DNA of 64,000 bases from Archegozetes longisetosus (GCA_018873245.2 JAEMBT020000004.1:4636573-4700572), one strand, 5' to 3'; counted from the first letter of the stretch, positions 1 through 13,660 are shown. The notes: a model not told the origin generated them from the sequence alone. Program-made: numbers and translations.

Positions 1-3000
1 CGCCTCTTATTTATATTTAATAACTTTTTATTACATTACTTTTGAATTTAATACCTATCAACTTTGTTTGTTAGATTCAGATACCTCATTCATAACGTAA
101 ATCAAAGTTTTATCATTTGGGTCATATTTTATTACAATTGTTGTACATCACAATAACAATTAAATGCTTTAACATAATTGTTTTCTTAAAACGCACCTCA
201 ATATTAGCAATGACTAAATGAATTAACAACGAAAAATCAAATTATTCCATACTAAATGAGTAAGAGAGATCAATTAACCGGTGTATCTATTGAATGCTTT
301 TTTCACATTCATAATACATTTGACGAGTTCATGAATTGCAAAGTTCTGATATGACGCGAACAAATCTAAATTCTTATTTAAATGTGAACAATTTGCATTT
401 TCTGCTAATACCGCAGAAAAGTAATGATAAAATTGGATTATAAAATTGATAAATGCTTATTAGGAAAAATAAAAGCAGAAATGTAGGAAAAGTTGGATAA
501 ATGTTGCCTTAAGTACTGGTGTATTACCGTTTGTTTTTAAATAACGAGTTATAAGTGCCAAGTTTGAGCTGAGATCACGCTAGCTTTGGATAGAATTGGT
601 TTTTCTAACGCTTTTATGCTTTAGATCATAAGTTTAAAACGTTAGATTCCAGTAATTCTTGGAAACCACGGAAATAGGAAAAACGTAGAGCTCATATTTC
701 TAGCAAACTATCAGCACTTTGGATGCTTGTATTAGCTAGGAAAGCATACCTTTTGATGGGCCAGTTCAGGCATTGAATGGCATTATGCCTTTGGATGTTG
801 AACACGGCTTCATATCACCACAAGTCACGCCATTAAACGTGAAAACCAAACGAATCGAATCTTATTTTTATCCTTTAATGCAAGTGGCATGAAATAAATA
901 CCTTTTTCGCCGAGTGTAAAGTACAAAAAACATTTCCATTAAAGTGTAAACCATTTTTTCTCTTTCACAAAACAGATCGAGTTTCATAGCTAACAACAAA
1001 ATATATTACATTATTTAGACCTTATGTCGCGATTATATAACTTTGAAATATTGCTCGACACAAAACTTCAAACATCTTTACATAACTTACATTAATTCAA
1101 ACTTTAGTTGAGTTTACTCGAGAGATATATATGTAAATAGGAATAAATGTAAAAATAAAATAAATATTCAGAACTGTGAGATAAATCTAAACTAAGAGTA
1201 AAGATAAAGATTTCCGAAACATGTTTCTTTCTCGAAATGGTAAAAATAGTAGAAATTGGAAAATTGCAAAAATATTCACTATTCTATTAAATGCAACACA
1301 AATTGTGGTCAAGTACATACCCAACAAAATTGTTTGTAGCCAAGTTGAAGCATCATTCCTGGTGTCATGTTTGACTATTTGAAAGTAAAGTAAGAAAAAA
1401 TATAGTTTTTCAACAAAAATAATTGGTTCAGTAATATACTAGCAAAAGGATTGAAACCTAAAAGTAGAGAATTGCTGTCTTGTGTCGCGTTTGTAATCAA
1501 GATAATCAGTATTCATAAATTTATTATAAAAGCTGATTTTTTGCAAAGTAGAACCAATCACAAGTTCAAACTAATTAAAACTTGATTTCCATATACATAA
1601 TCCCAATATGTTAAGCATCGCTGGCATGTAATTAATAATAAAGCATATTATGGACGTATAAAAAGATGAATAATTGTTACTATTTATGCAATGAAACGGA
1701 AGAAAAAAGCTTGTTTTGAGCTTATCGTCTAGAAGAAAAGCTAGAATAATAAGAAAAGTTTAGTAGTTCGGTGAGTTTGGCTAATATGTAAGAAGAGCAT
1801 TGTGTGATGAATATATTAATTAAGGTTTATCTGGCTTTTCTTTCCTCTGATAACTGATTTATTCACAAATAGCCTTTTTATTTAGCTTTACTTCACGTCG
1901 AGCAGCATTTGTTGCGGACAAGTTTGTCACTCATTGTTAGCTCTAATTTATACATTTTTTGTCAACTTTATACCGAGTTTATTATTCGTTGAAAATTGCA
2001 ATTATTTTTTCTCAATACAAACAAAGTATTGTTAGTGAAAATCAGAATGAAACGAAATATGAAACTTAGGATTTGAATTTAGAAACTAGTTAATATGACA
2101 CTTATTTAGCTGAGGGTGTAATTAGTTAGTGAAAGCTCATGATAAAATTAGTTTAAATTAAACAAAATTAGACGTGACACGGTTTTTGTTTGTGAGTGAC
2201 AAGCTTTTTCATTTACATATCGGCTATAAAATGTCATAAAAAACTGCTCGTTAATTAAAACCAGCTCACATTTAGCTAGCTCACATTTAGCTAGCTCTAA
2301 TTCTGGCTCTAATTCTGTCTCATATTTCTTTTTTTCTCTGGAATGATCGAGAGGCACAGGCAAGTTAGCAAATCAAGAATGGGTAGAAAGAGTACACGTC
2401 AATCGATAATTCCTTTGCCTTTTCTTTCTAACACATTCAAACTTACTCTCTAAGCATTTATTTTCCAGCACTGAATCATTGCTATCCGTAGCAATTTCTC
2501 TCCTCAAAAATTAGAGCCTCAGTAAAACAATTGACTCGACGACATCAGAGCATTAGACTACTATCTGTTTCAACTTTGACATAGGATCAGATCGGATGAG
2601 TTGAAGAAAGATCCCTAGAATTAATTAAATTATAATGTTTTTATGACTCTCTAATCTGAGACTATACTTAAGTGAGCTTTGCTAATAATACTATAATTTA
2701 TTCTACCGAAGATCTCTTCACTTAGTTATCTGGATGACAAACACAATTCAATGTTTGCTATGCTTTTTGTTAAAAGTCATTCAACTTTTCGAGCTAACTA
2801 TAACATCGAGATCTTCTAAAATAATCCTGCTTATCATCTGTTGAACGGTTTTGTAAAATAAATTTCAAGTGCGTTAATAATAGACTATTTTATGAAAGAA
2901 ATCAATCGATGATAAATTAGAGAAGCATAAAATCTTTACTCAAATATTAAACTCTTTATAACTTATTAATTTTTCTCATTAGGATTTTAACTTTCCAGCT

Positions 3001-4434
3001 ACTCGACCAGTACTACTAGTATTAATCAGTTTCTTAAAAAAACGAATAGTCTTTAGGCTATTTGCTCGCATTTACAAGACTCTCAGACTTCTATTCTTTG
3101 CCGAAACAGTGAATGCGAGTTGAAAATTAAATGTGTTCTCCAATTGATAGTATGTTTGGCTTATTATGTACAGCTCATCGCCAATCGTTACATTCTTGTC
3201 ATTCTGTGTTTTGTTGCTTGAATTCCATACTAGAGGATACTTATTTCTTCGGGCTAAAAAACCTAAACAAAAATACCAAAATAACTTGACTAAGAGAGGT
3301 GACCATAGAAAACAGTGTAAGAATTCGAACAAAATATTGGCAAATTGCTCACCAAATTCTCAACTATTGTTCTGAGAGAACATAAGCAAAAAATAATTGA
3401 ATTACTGAACAAGTTTAATGAACTTAATTGCTATGAAAACATAGTTTTATTTTTATGAAAGTTTTGAGAAATTTCTCATAGAAGGGCATTTAAAAACTAT
3501 AGATTTGATTTATTTTTAAGCATGTGGTGTATTTTTAGAAGATTGAATAAATCTTAGGTACGAGAATTCTAGACTTCTGAACACTTAAAATCCAATAGGA
3601 CTCACTTATTCTAAAGTAACTTTTTCTTCTCAATATATTTTTCAGAGCTATGTTTAAATTTTTTTTCAATCACTTTTCACAACGATTTCTCTAAAAAATC
3701 TTTTCCAGATGTGAAAAGCATTTGGAAGGCACTCGAATGGGAATATAAGTCTTGAAATATTCCTGTATTGAAGAGAGTTATGTTGTAGGGGTTGTTGACT
3801 ATTCTAGTGTAGAATATAGTCTACACATAATATTAGATTTATAAGTGACTCTATTTTCAAATTAAAGACGCCTTACCGCTCTCTACTCTGGGACCGAGAC
3901 TAAATTCTGCATAAAACATTGCACAGAATGTCTTAATAATGCAGAACAGTTTGTGTTGAAATTTACATTTCCTATTCTTCAATCTATCTTCGATTCAATG
4001 CTAGATTCAGTTCTGTATATTTTTTACATAAGCAAAGCTAAACTTTAAATAATGAGATGATCAAATTTGAGCCCAAAATCAAATTTTAAGTTAATCAGTT
4101 GATAGACTTTTAATATAAAAAAAAGTGTTTTAGCTTAAAGTTTAATGTTTGTGATGCTTGTTTATGTTGATGTAAAAACTTAGATCAATTGCTCATCCAT
4201 TTTGTCTGCTTTTGATCAGACTTATTGAAAGGGAAATAAAAGAATGGATTTGAAAACTTTTGGGCTGGAGTTATGTTATATTTTTTCATAAACTACTTCT
4301 ATAAAAATGATTTTTTCGATAATACTCTAATGGTATTAAATTCTTCTATTTTTGGTCAAAAAAGAATTTTTTGTTTTCTCATACTTTGTATTTGAAAAAA
4401 TAATGAAAAAGAAATTCAATCTTTTTCTCTACAG
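1..4434. other. Non-coding, probable intron or upstream part of the sidestep-like gene
   Basis: No exon could be defended here. The first recognisable exon of the gene to the right starts at 4435 in the middle of a codon, so at least the signal peptide, Ig1 and Ig2 must lie further left. This stretch is therefore most likely intron. It is AT-rich with scattered short ORFs. At about 2268-2322 two short direct duplications (a 15-mer and an 11-mer) sit side by side. A 52-codon open stretch at about 739-897 has slightly higher GC but no flanking evidence. Confidence 0.6.
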
Positions 4435-5392
4435 TTCGTCCAGTTTTGGTTCGGATCGAAGGCGATCGTAAGCCATTATCGGCGGACAAAGTGGTCGAAG
4501 TTGTTTGCATTTCTGCCGGTTCACGACCTCCCGCTTCGATCAGTTGGTGGAAAGGAAGTACAAAAATGAAGAGAACCAGAGATAAGATATCAGTGGATGG
4601 AAATGTTACGACGAGTATCTTAACATTCACACCAAATAGTGACGATAGTGGTAAATATTTGTCGTGCAGGGCAGAAAACAATTTAATACCAGTCAGTGCT
4701 ATAGAGGATGGATGGAAATTAGAAGTGCATTGTGAGTATTTGCTCTTTTTTCACCATCAAATTAATATTCCTCTCTATCTCTACAGTGAACTGTCGTTAT
4801 ATATCTATTTAGTGCTTATGCAAATTGATTTGATAGATGTTTGAGCCATTAGCTTAGGTTGTTTTGTTTCTAATTGTGTTGAGAAGGTTTTTATTAGATT
4901 AAGTTAGGTTAAAATCTTATAAATGACCTATCTATATTTTTGCGGATAAATAAGATGTTTATTAATGGTCTCCTTTTACATTAGTCTGAAATATTTGTGA
5001 TTTCTTTTTTATCGATATTGCTGGCGATAACATAATATTCTGATGTTATAAAAGCTAAGAAAATGTTAGCCGCATTAGAACTTGATTTAGAGTAACTTCT
5101 ATTGGGGCTATTTGGAGATTGACTGCAGATTTGCTTATTCTTTTCGGTAACGGTTTTACATACATGTGCATTAAGTTTGAAGAGAAAACTTCAATCCGTT
5201 GGGGAAATAGTGGCATAAAAATTGATTGGAAAAAATCTAAAGGAGAAAAATTACTAGATCTATAAATGTTGTTTGGATAAACTTACACGAGTGTGACCTT
5301 TTTCTTTAGAAGAATGAAAAATTCTTTGCGCAATATTGACAGAACTTATTGAATAGAAACACGATTCTGATCGCAGTTCTCTCTTATAAAAA

Positions 5393-5467
<75 letters not shown>

Positions 5468-7220
5468 ATGCTTTTTACAAATACTTTTTACATTTAGTCG
5501 AGCGGAGGTAAAAGAATTTTTTATTCGACCAAACAAACCAAAATATATCTATAACTACAAATCGAAGTCCAATTTTACACTCGAGATAATCGAAGCTCCA
5601 CTCAATAAAGTGATGTTTTACTTTATTTTCTATTTGTCTTTACTTAAATATACTTCAGTTTTTAAATAACTTGAAATAAACATTAGTTTTCGCTCTGTCC
5701 GATCATGATGGAGAAGGATAGTAGTCTGAAGACTAGTTTTCATTTTGTATTTCAGTCTCATTCAAGCGTAACTTTGATGGATGTGAACCAACTATTGAGT
5801 CTATAATAAAATATAGACTTGCAGTTAATATTCAGATTCAAACACAATATATTTTGTTTAGACCATTGATGCAAAATAAATTTAAATTAATAGCATAGGT
5901 CAATGCTTGACAATTTATGATTTTTTGCAAGGCTATATTTATACCAAAATATAATACATACGAATGCTCTTAACCCAAGCTCAATTAGCAGCTTTGAACA
6001 TAAAACGGATCAGAGCACTATCACTTTAATCACTGCTGACAATTTAGCAGTTTGCTTATTCATTTAATTTGCTCCAAAACAGTTATCTCTTGTTCTTTAT
6101 CAGCAAATGAAGGTACTGACTGATTTGACGCTAACTTTATCATAAGTGACAACTCATTGAGCGATCACAGCACCAAACCATTGACTTCTGTATTATAAAT
6201 AATGTCAGTCAATTAGATAGCGATAAGTTTATGTCTAACTTTGAAGACACGTATAATGAGAACTGAAAGCGTGCCTTTCACTTGATTTTTCTAATCATTA
6301 ATGGTCTGCCATTTAGTGGTGAAGTGATGATTGCTGCTGAACTGAAGTCGTATAGTCAGGACTTAGATGTGTGGCGATTGAAAATTAAATTTTCAGAAAC
6401 AATGTCTGTTGAAAAGAGTATTTTAAATATTTACTTTGAAAAGTTGTAATATTTTATTAGGCATTGAAATAAATGCGAAACTTATGTTAGCTTTTATAAT
6501 ACTATAATAGGATGAATTTTTAATAGAATATAAAGCAGTTGAAGATTGCTATACTAGAAAATTGTTTGATTCCTTTCCTAAAATGCCACTACATTTTCTC
6601 AAAATATGCAAATTATCAATCTAAATTCTAATATACTTACCATAAGTTATTTAACTCTTAACACATTTGTTCGATAGACAACAAGTCTCTAAGAGCTAGA
6701 GTAGACTGTATTGGTTATTCCAGTGCTTTATAATAAAGACTGAGCAACATTAACACAATATAAGAGTACCACAATATGTTGCAAACAGACCCACACACAT
6801 AGCCTGATATAACACACCAAAGCTCATCTCATTGCTCATTCTTTTCATTTCTTTTCTGTTATTGTATTGTGTGATGACAACCGATTGTAATAATAACGTG
6901 GAATAATGTTCCTATTCTAGCCTTACTTCCTAATGAAATCAGAATCTATAGCAAACTCTTCTAAATCTGTCTTATTGGTTTAGCTAAAGAAAAGTTTATC
7001 ATTGAAATTTGAGAATCTTATTCAGATAGTTTATATGAAAAAGATGTGTTAGTTGCTCATTACTATGCAACTGTTTGGGTGTTTCATATTTAAAACAGAT
7101 TTTGTGTATAGCTTTTCAATCTAAATATGTATCTAGATGTAATCATATAATACTGTTGATGGTGCGATTCATTTTCTCCCTGCATGCACATAAGCAATTC
7201 TATTGTAGAACGTCAAAAAA

Positions 7221-7287
<67 letters not shown>

Positions 7288-10200
7288 ATATATTCTTGCC
7301 ACAACTGTCACCCAAATAATTAAGTTATCAAAATATATTCATTCTTTACTGTTATAAAGACAAATATGATTTTCTTCATCAAACTATTAATAACATGAGA
7401 TGAATTGAACTGAGATTGTTTTTATAATCAATTTTAGAAGCCGTTTATATGTAGCTGTTATATGATGTCTGCTTTCTGACAACAAGGGCTAGTGATCAAG
7501 TGTTTCATTTAAGGAATAAGGTTAGATTAGGTTAAGTTAGGCAAACATTTTATTTCATTCTTCAAACCTAATTTACATGTCTTGATAAAACTTCAAAACT
7601 TATCCCTGTCAACACTTTAAGAATAAATTCTAAAACCAAGTTGATACAAAAGTAACAAAAGTAGTTTAATTTACTTTTCTAATCGTCACAACTGAGCGCC
7701 CGTTAAATAAGTGCTTCTCTCTGTAGTTTTTAATTGGATTACAGTTTTTTAGCTATCGATAATGCAATTAAAGGCAACTATTTTTTGCTTGATTTGATTA
7801 CTAGATTGCCATTTTAAGGACTTACATCTAGCAAACAGGCTATTCTTTAGACAATTGAGCATTCTGAAAATTGTGAAAGCCTTCTATTGATAAAATTATT
7901 AAATGATTAAGGCGTTTAAGCTCAAATATGAAAAGCATTTAAAAATCTACATATTATGTAAAATTCTGAATGGCTTTTCTAATTCTTAAACTTTGCAATG
8001 AATAAAAATAATTTCCATATGCGAAAAACTAATATTTAATCTCAGCAAACCATGGGATCGACTGTAAAACTATGACTAAGAATACAATGGATTGCTTTGT
8101 GTATTCGGAATATTTATGAATCGGTCTATTCTTATGGTGAAATCTCTACTTTTTAAACATCGAATTGAAAGGCAAACACATCTTTTCGAGAAGGAATCCT
8201 ATTTCTTTTCTGGAGTTTTGCACTCGAAATATTTTAAACCTATTATTGAAATATCTTTGTGAATAAGTGAATACTTTAATGCTTGTGAAAAAATCGATAT
8301 AGAATCCAAACGACAAAATGATGCAAACGTGCAATTAATTGCATTAACTTATCATTCATTTGCTATAAGTGGCATCCCTTGGGTTTGAGAGACTGTAATG
8401 CAATATAGCTTTGGATGCGATACAAGTAATAATGCATGAGCACAACCAAATCAAGTCTACCTAATCTCATAAAAATAATACTCAAAAAACTCAGCCCAAA
8501 TCCAGTGTCAATGACGCGAAACTAATGAAAACATCTCTTTGTTCCATTGCTGTTAGCTTTTATGCACCTAATTCTTAGCCACTAGTATGTAATGCTGTGG
8601 TCAAATTTAAATTTCAAACTTAGCAAGACAATTTTCAGGATTTTCGATGTGATCAATGGGGAGATTGAGGAAGCAATTTTGGAAAGTAGATTAGAATTTG
8701 AGTCTTGATTAGTGTTGGAAAGCTGAAAGCTTGATTTAAATAATAATAAATTTAGTTGTTTTTCTAATTTATACTGGAGAATCCTCTAATGTATAATGCC
8801 TTGTCTTTCAGATGTGCCTCAATTATCTTTACGTTTGGGCAGTAAATTACGCCATTCTCACATCCAAGAAGGCAATGATGTTTATTTCGAGTGTAACATT
8901 CGTGCCGCGCCGTGGGTCACAGAAATTAGGTGGTGGTTCGAAGGAAAAGAAATTCATACAAACACATCAGCGGGAGTTATTGTTAGTAATCAATCGCTTG
9001 TACTCCAAAAAGTCCAGAGACTGCACAGAGGAAGATATACTTGTAGTGCAGTTAATAGCGAAGGAGAAGGAGAAAGCAATTCAGTTCATCTCAGAGTACA
9101 ATACGCACCAGTTTGTAAACAAGGTCTCTATCGATTTTCTCACTACACATTCCTCTCACTTTCTAATGCGCTCCAATAACTGATTAATCAAATTATTTTC
9201 TTATTCATCTTTCATTTCCATAAAACATGAATTTAGGGCAAAAAATATTATACGGCGCAGCACGACATGAATCTGTCAAAGTTTACTGTGAAGTAGAGGC
9301 TGACCCGCCAGAAGTCAACTTTCGGTGGGGTTTCAACTCGTCGGGTGAACAAATGGAAATCGTCAATCATATCACCGAAGGCTCGATAAGTATCGCCACT
9401 TATATGCCTAGAAGTGAATTCGATTACGGGACTCTCTTCTGTTGGGCTCGTAACGTAGTCGGAGCTCAATTGGAGCCGTGTTTATTCACTGTCATACCCG
9501 CAGGACCTCCCGATTCAGTCAAAAACTGTACAGTACTTAATGTGACCGAAGACTCAATCAAAGTAGACTGTGTTGAAGGGTATGACGGAGGGCTTCTTCA
9601 GCATTTCATACTAGAAATACACGACACACTGCAGCACAAGTTAAGAGCCAACATAACGTCCGCCTGGCCCTCATTCACTGCTAAACGTCTTCCACCCGGT
9701 AGTAGTTTTCTTGTTGTTATATATGCTGCTAATGCAAAAGGTCGAAGTAAAGGAGTAGCTCTTACTGCCAACACATTATCTCTACCAGAAAGTATGAACA
9801 GAATGGGCAGAGGTATACAATACTTAATTCAGTACTCGATTCCTTGCATTCCTCGATTCGCCTCACACTTCGTACTACTTCTCCTTATTTAAAATTAATC
9901 TTCAGTAGTATTTATTGTATTTTATGCTTGTTTGAAAACCTAAAAGTGTTCATATAATTGATATGAAAGGCAAGTTTTGAGAAATATATAATCAAATAGT
10001 GTATTTTATGGTATTGTTTAGTTGAAAATTTGATACGAATTGTGCGATTGGGCGAAACGTGTAATGGCTCGTAATATCTTTTAGTTTTATTTTCTTATCT
10101 TGTACTGTATTTTTTTGTAATATCAGGGAATGTGTGGCAGTTAAGTTTTAGTCCAGTGTTGGCCCTACTAATAGCGATAGTGTTCGCTTTAGTGATCATT

Positions 10201-13200
10201 GCCTTTGTTATCGTGATCGTTATGAAGTTCAGGTCCAGTTCTGCGAGACTTCGTAATGAAAGAGGTAAGAAATGAAGATGAAACACATAATAATTGACAC
10301 GTTTTTACCAAAAAAATATCACATTAAGAGCCCTATACTTTAGGATTGGTTTTAATGGCAATCTTCTTCGAAAATTGAATAACTCTCTTATTCACTTGAA
10401 TTGCTTTCGCAGTACTGTCCAAATCTGTTTGAAAGTTTGCTGAAAATTTGCAGAAAATTTGCCCCAAAAATATATTAAAAGAAAAATAATATAATTTTGT
10501 TTTGAATAAAAAAAACGATTCTATTAAGATTAGCTTAACCTGATATGAGAACGCATGCATAAGTTCAAATTGAATAGAAATTCAGTTATGAATAGTGAAA
10601 GAGTATTTGGAGTGACATTTGTTCAGAGATGTTTGATTTTTGTAAACTTTGTATATTTCCTGAGGCATTGCAATGAGTAGAAAATCTTAGTTGAATAAGA
10701 GGAATAAAAAAGAGTATAAAGCAAGAACTGCAACACCTTTAACACAATTTAAAAGTGATCAGATCGAGACGACAGATTCACATTTAAAATCAAAGCTTAT
10801 CTTTGATGTAAGACTCAAAAATCGATATCTCCATTGCCTAATACACTAGTTTTCTTTTCTTCCAGCTCTCAGACAACTTGCGTACAATAGTTGAACTTTA
10901 TTTTTATGAACTCTACACAAAAGTCTTATGTTGTAAAGAATATATTCTTATAAAGAATATATTGTTGTAAGGAATACATTCTACCTTTTTCACGATTTAT
11001 CAATCTAATTAAATATTGATTTCAGCTATTTTTGGACTAATGAACTAATGCAGGTCTATCTTATATTTGAAGTGAAAATTTTCAAATAAATAACATCACA
11101 ATAGTGTTTTTATGGCTATATATAGAATGAATGAAAGCTAGTTTGTTTCAAACTTGTGACTCTCCAAAACACATTTGTAAGATCACTGAAAAACTTTCAG
11201 CTCCAAGTTCTGAATTAATTAGGTTTAGACTTGAAACACAAAAACTCACTTATGGATCACTTAAACACTTTCCTAAAAAGTAGTTCCACTGTGAACTTTT
11301 GAAATGTTGCCTAAAACTAAATGAAGAGTAAATTAGTTTGATTGAGTTTTGGTTTCAACTGTCAAATCGTATTGTATACCAATATCTGACGTTTAACTAT
11401 TTTTGATAATAGCTAAAAATCGTAATATGAAAGACAAGACAGCTATCGCTATAAGAAAAAGCGTGGATGATATTTGCGATGTGTGCACTTGTGGGGGTGA
11501 CACCGATGATAAATGTCCAGATATTATTCCAGGTAATTTAGTTGGACAACTACTGCCTTATTGATTATTATTGGTTAAACGACCCCAAATCCTTATAATT
11601 TTTTCTTTACTCACAATATGCGCAAATATGTCCCTCTTTTATACCACAAATATTGGTTAAGCATTACTTCTAAAAACTCTTCTCTTCCTTTCCGATTTAT
11701 TGGAAAACAATTTGCCACACTTTACGTTTATATGCATGTAATGCATGCCTACCCAACAAATTTCTGATAAATTACAGTTTTTTGTTGCACTGAATTAAGT
11801 TTGGCTTAGTTTTTGCTACTTAAGAATTATAAATTAATGATTTTGTGCGCAAAGTTTGCTTCTGTTGGCAAAACCTTTCGATTTTATTTTGATGCTATCC
11901 TCTAAACTTTGGTTGGAGTACTTGTTTAAAAGGTTTTTTCCCTACCAAATACTTCTCTGTTTGAGCCTCTATCAAAAAATTTGATGTGTTTGTTTCACTG
12001 CTTCGTTAATTAAAATCAAACATAAAATAAAGCATAAGATATGAGTTGAAACTCAAGATGACACGAAACATTTGAGTGGACTAAAAAGTGGTAAAATGTT
12101 TGTTGCAGATATAAGCTTAGCGTCAAGTGAAGCGATCACTCGAAACAGTGAAATCGATGATGATGTTAGTGAAAAGTGTAACAATTCACTGACAACACCA
12201 TTAACGGCGGCATACAGTAATGGCATGAATGGCGCAGATGGTATTCATCACCAGCACCAGCACACGACTCACTGGCGGGCATCTCCACCGCCATCTCCGC
12301 CGCCAAACCACAGATCGGTAAGTTTCATAGTTTATGCCAAACTAAGCAATTAAATGAGATGACAGACACACTCTCTCTCGGAGAGATGCGCCTCAAGAGA
12401 ATTGGGCTGAAGATATTGACTTTAGTCGACGACTCCCTACAAGCCCTAAATGAACGTTTTGTCTTTTGTTGAACTAATATTTTCTTTTTTTTCTTAGCTT
12501 ATTCTTTAGCGTTTATTCTCAGATGTGCATCTTTTGATCAATTTTTCTTTTGTCTCACAACAGTATATCCCATTTTACTTTCATTTCGCTCAAAGATAAA
12601 CTCACGGTATCTAAGAATCAATAACTCCAGAAACAAACCCATTATTACGATTCATAGAAATTAATTAACGTTTAGGGCACATTAGTTTATTTGATAACTG
12701 ATTGCGAGAATGTGTTTTATCATAAAGAGTTGCATCTACTAAGAAAAGACTAATAGAAAATAATGTCTCTTCTTTTCAGTACTGAATCTATTAGATATGT
12801 GACCAGCTTTAAGGCTTCAGCCAAATTCCTACCTAAAGCTATTTTCTAACTTCTTTCAAAATTCATTTCTTGCTAATCAATTTTGAAGCTTTCAGAATTT
12901 CAATGTTTGAAAATTTCAATCTTTGAAATGCAGTTTTCTTAGCTCTTATTTATTCTCTAATACTTTGTTAGCTGTTAACGTTTTGATTTAGTACCTGAGA
13001 GCAGACTCATAAACAATAACTATTAGACTGTTAGAAATTGTTGTAATATTTCCTCAAACATTAATATAACAATATTTATTGCTATTAATTAATATGAAGG
13101 CTTGGATTGTTGTGCCTAAAACTAATTTATAACCACGAGTAGACTGTAATACTGTCTTATATACTTATCTTATTTTTTATGTCTTCTATACTTTCATCTA

Positions 13201-13475
13201 ATCTATAATTGTCTTTAACTACGTTTTTCTCTTATGTCTCGCAACGACAATTACAGTTAAAGAATTCATCATATGTTGAAATGCCATTACAAGTGCCTTC
13301 AAATTGTATATCAGCCCCATCTTCGCAAGGACTTAATCCCAGTTATGTAGTTGCCAACACTCAACCGAATCAACTATTCAATACATTACAACACCCGAGA
13401 AGGGTTCGAGTCTTACCACCGCATCAAATGAGAAGCAATGATGATATCAATACCCACCAACACACAGATGTTTGA
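4435..13475 (+). CDS. Sidestep-family immunoglobulin cell-adhesion receptor (3' part, 7 exons)
   Basis: Exons, from splice sites and phase: 4435-4731, 8812-9123, 9237-9812, 10127-10264, 11413-11532, 12109-12317, 13257-13475 (stop). About 622 residues are encoded. Exon 1 is Ig3 (conserved GSRPPASISWWKG, ending SCRAEN). Exon 2 is Ig4 (DVYFECNI, RYTCSAVN). Exon 3 carries Ig5 (ADPPEVNFRWGF, GTLFCWARN) followed by an FN3 domain (GYDGGLLQHFILEI, YAANAKGRS). Exon 4 holds the transmembrane helix (SPVLALLIAIVFALVIIAFV). Exons 5-7 are the cytoplasmic tail, Pro-rich (SPPPSPPP) and ending HTDV. This order, five Ig, one FN3, one helix, is that of Drosophila Sidestep, a muscle ligand guiding motor axons, and its paralogues, which pair with Beat proteins. 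Joined exons give HYVPQLSL at the Ig3/Ig4 border, as expected for the family. Which paralogue it is cannot be told. The 5' exons are missing from the window. Confidence 0.93.
5395..5459. repeat. (GA)n microsatellite
   Basis: About 65 bases of uninterrupted GA dinucleotides lie within the intron after the Ig3 exon. Confidence 0.98.
7223..7286. repeat. (TC)n microsatellite
   Basis: About 64 bases of TC dinucleotides with one interruption run into a short TA run. An open frame across the tract encodes only Ser-Leu repeats and is not a gene. Confidence 0.98.
10265..11412 (+). other. Intron after the transmembrane exon
   Basis: GTAAGA to AATAG, about 1.15 kb. It contains three imperfect copies of a roughly 17-base AT-rich unit at 10931-10982. 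Nothing else stands out. Confidence 0.8.
11533..12108 (+). other. Intron between first and second tail exons
   Basis: GTAATT to GTTGCAG, 576 bases, without a coding signal. Confidence 0.8.
12318..13256 (+). other. Intron before the last tail exon, with an exon-like patch
   Basis: It begins GTAAGT and ends TTACAG, joining phase-0 exons. Bases 12366-12470 are less AT-rich than the rest and partly open in more than one frame. They could be part of an alternative end of the tail (see findings). Confidence 0.7.
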
Positions 13476-13584
13476 TAATACTTTTCCGACTCTTTTTGGT
13501 CCTTTATTACTAGTCGAATACAGTGTTTTATTCTAATCAAAATAATTGAGAGGCAAGACACTTTTAAATAGCTTCTCTAGTGCC

Positions 13585-13660
13585 ATTAGTTTTGTAGCCG
13601 TTTACTAGTTTTGTAACCATCCACTAGTTTTGTAACCATTCAATTGTTTTGCAACCTATT
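13585..13660. repeat. 4 x 19 bp tandem repeat in the 3' UTR
   Basis: Four adjoining 19-base units start at 13585, 13604, 13623 and 13642. Units 2 and 3 differ at one position, and the outer two are more diverged. The core reads TTTTGTAACC, with a G or C variant in units 1 and 4. They lie between the stop codon and the poly(A) signal of the sidestep-like gene, so they are probably transcribed as 3' UTR. Confidence 0.85.

Larger units (their letters stand above)
4732..8811 (+). other. Intron between Ig3 and Ig4 exons, with two microsatellites
   Basis: This 4.1-kb intron begins GTGAGT and ends TTTCAG. It carries a long GA tract near its left end and a long TC tract 1.8 kb further on, plus a TTAGG-like patch at about 7519-7541. 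No coding sequence was recognised in it. Confidence 0.8.

Noticed and set aside
739-897. 52-codon open stretch with slightly higher GC
   Set aside because: No splice partner, no family resemblance and no match to the missing Ig1 or Ig2.
2148-2363. Minus-strand frame with ELAKCELAKCEL repeat
   Set aside because: It is produced by a short DNA duplication at about 2268-2322, with no gene context.
7075-7323. Open frame with long Ser-Leu run
   Set aside because: It is the translation of a TC microsatellite; the same holds for 22124-22351.
7519-7541. Interstitial telomere-like TTAGG repeats
   Set aside because: Only a few irregular GGTTA/TTAGG units occur, too few and too degenerate to call.
8812-9183. 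Second long frame overlapping the Ig4 exon
   Set aside because: A shadow frame; the other frame has Ig cysteines, tryptophans and correct splice phases.
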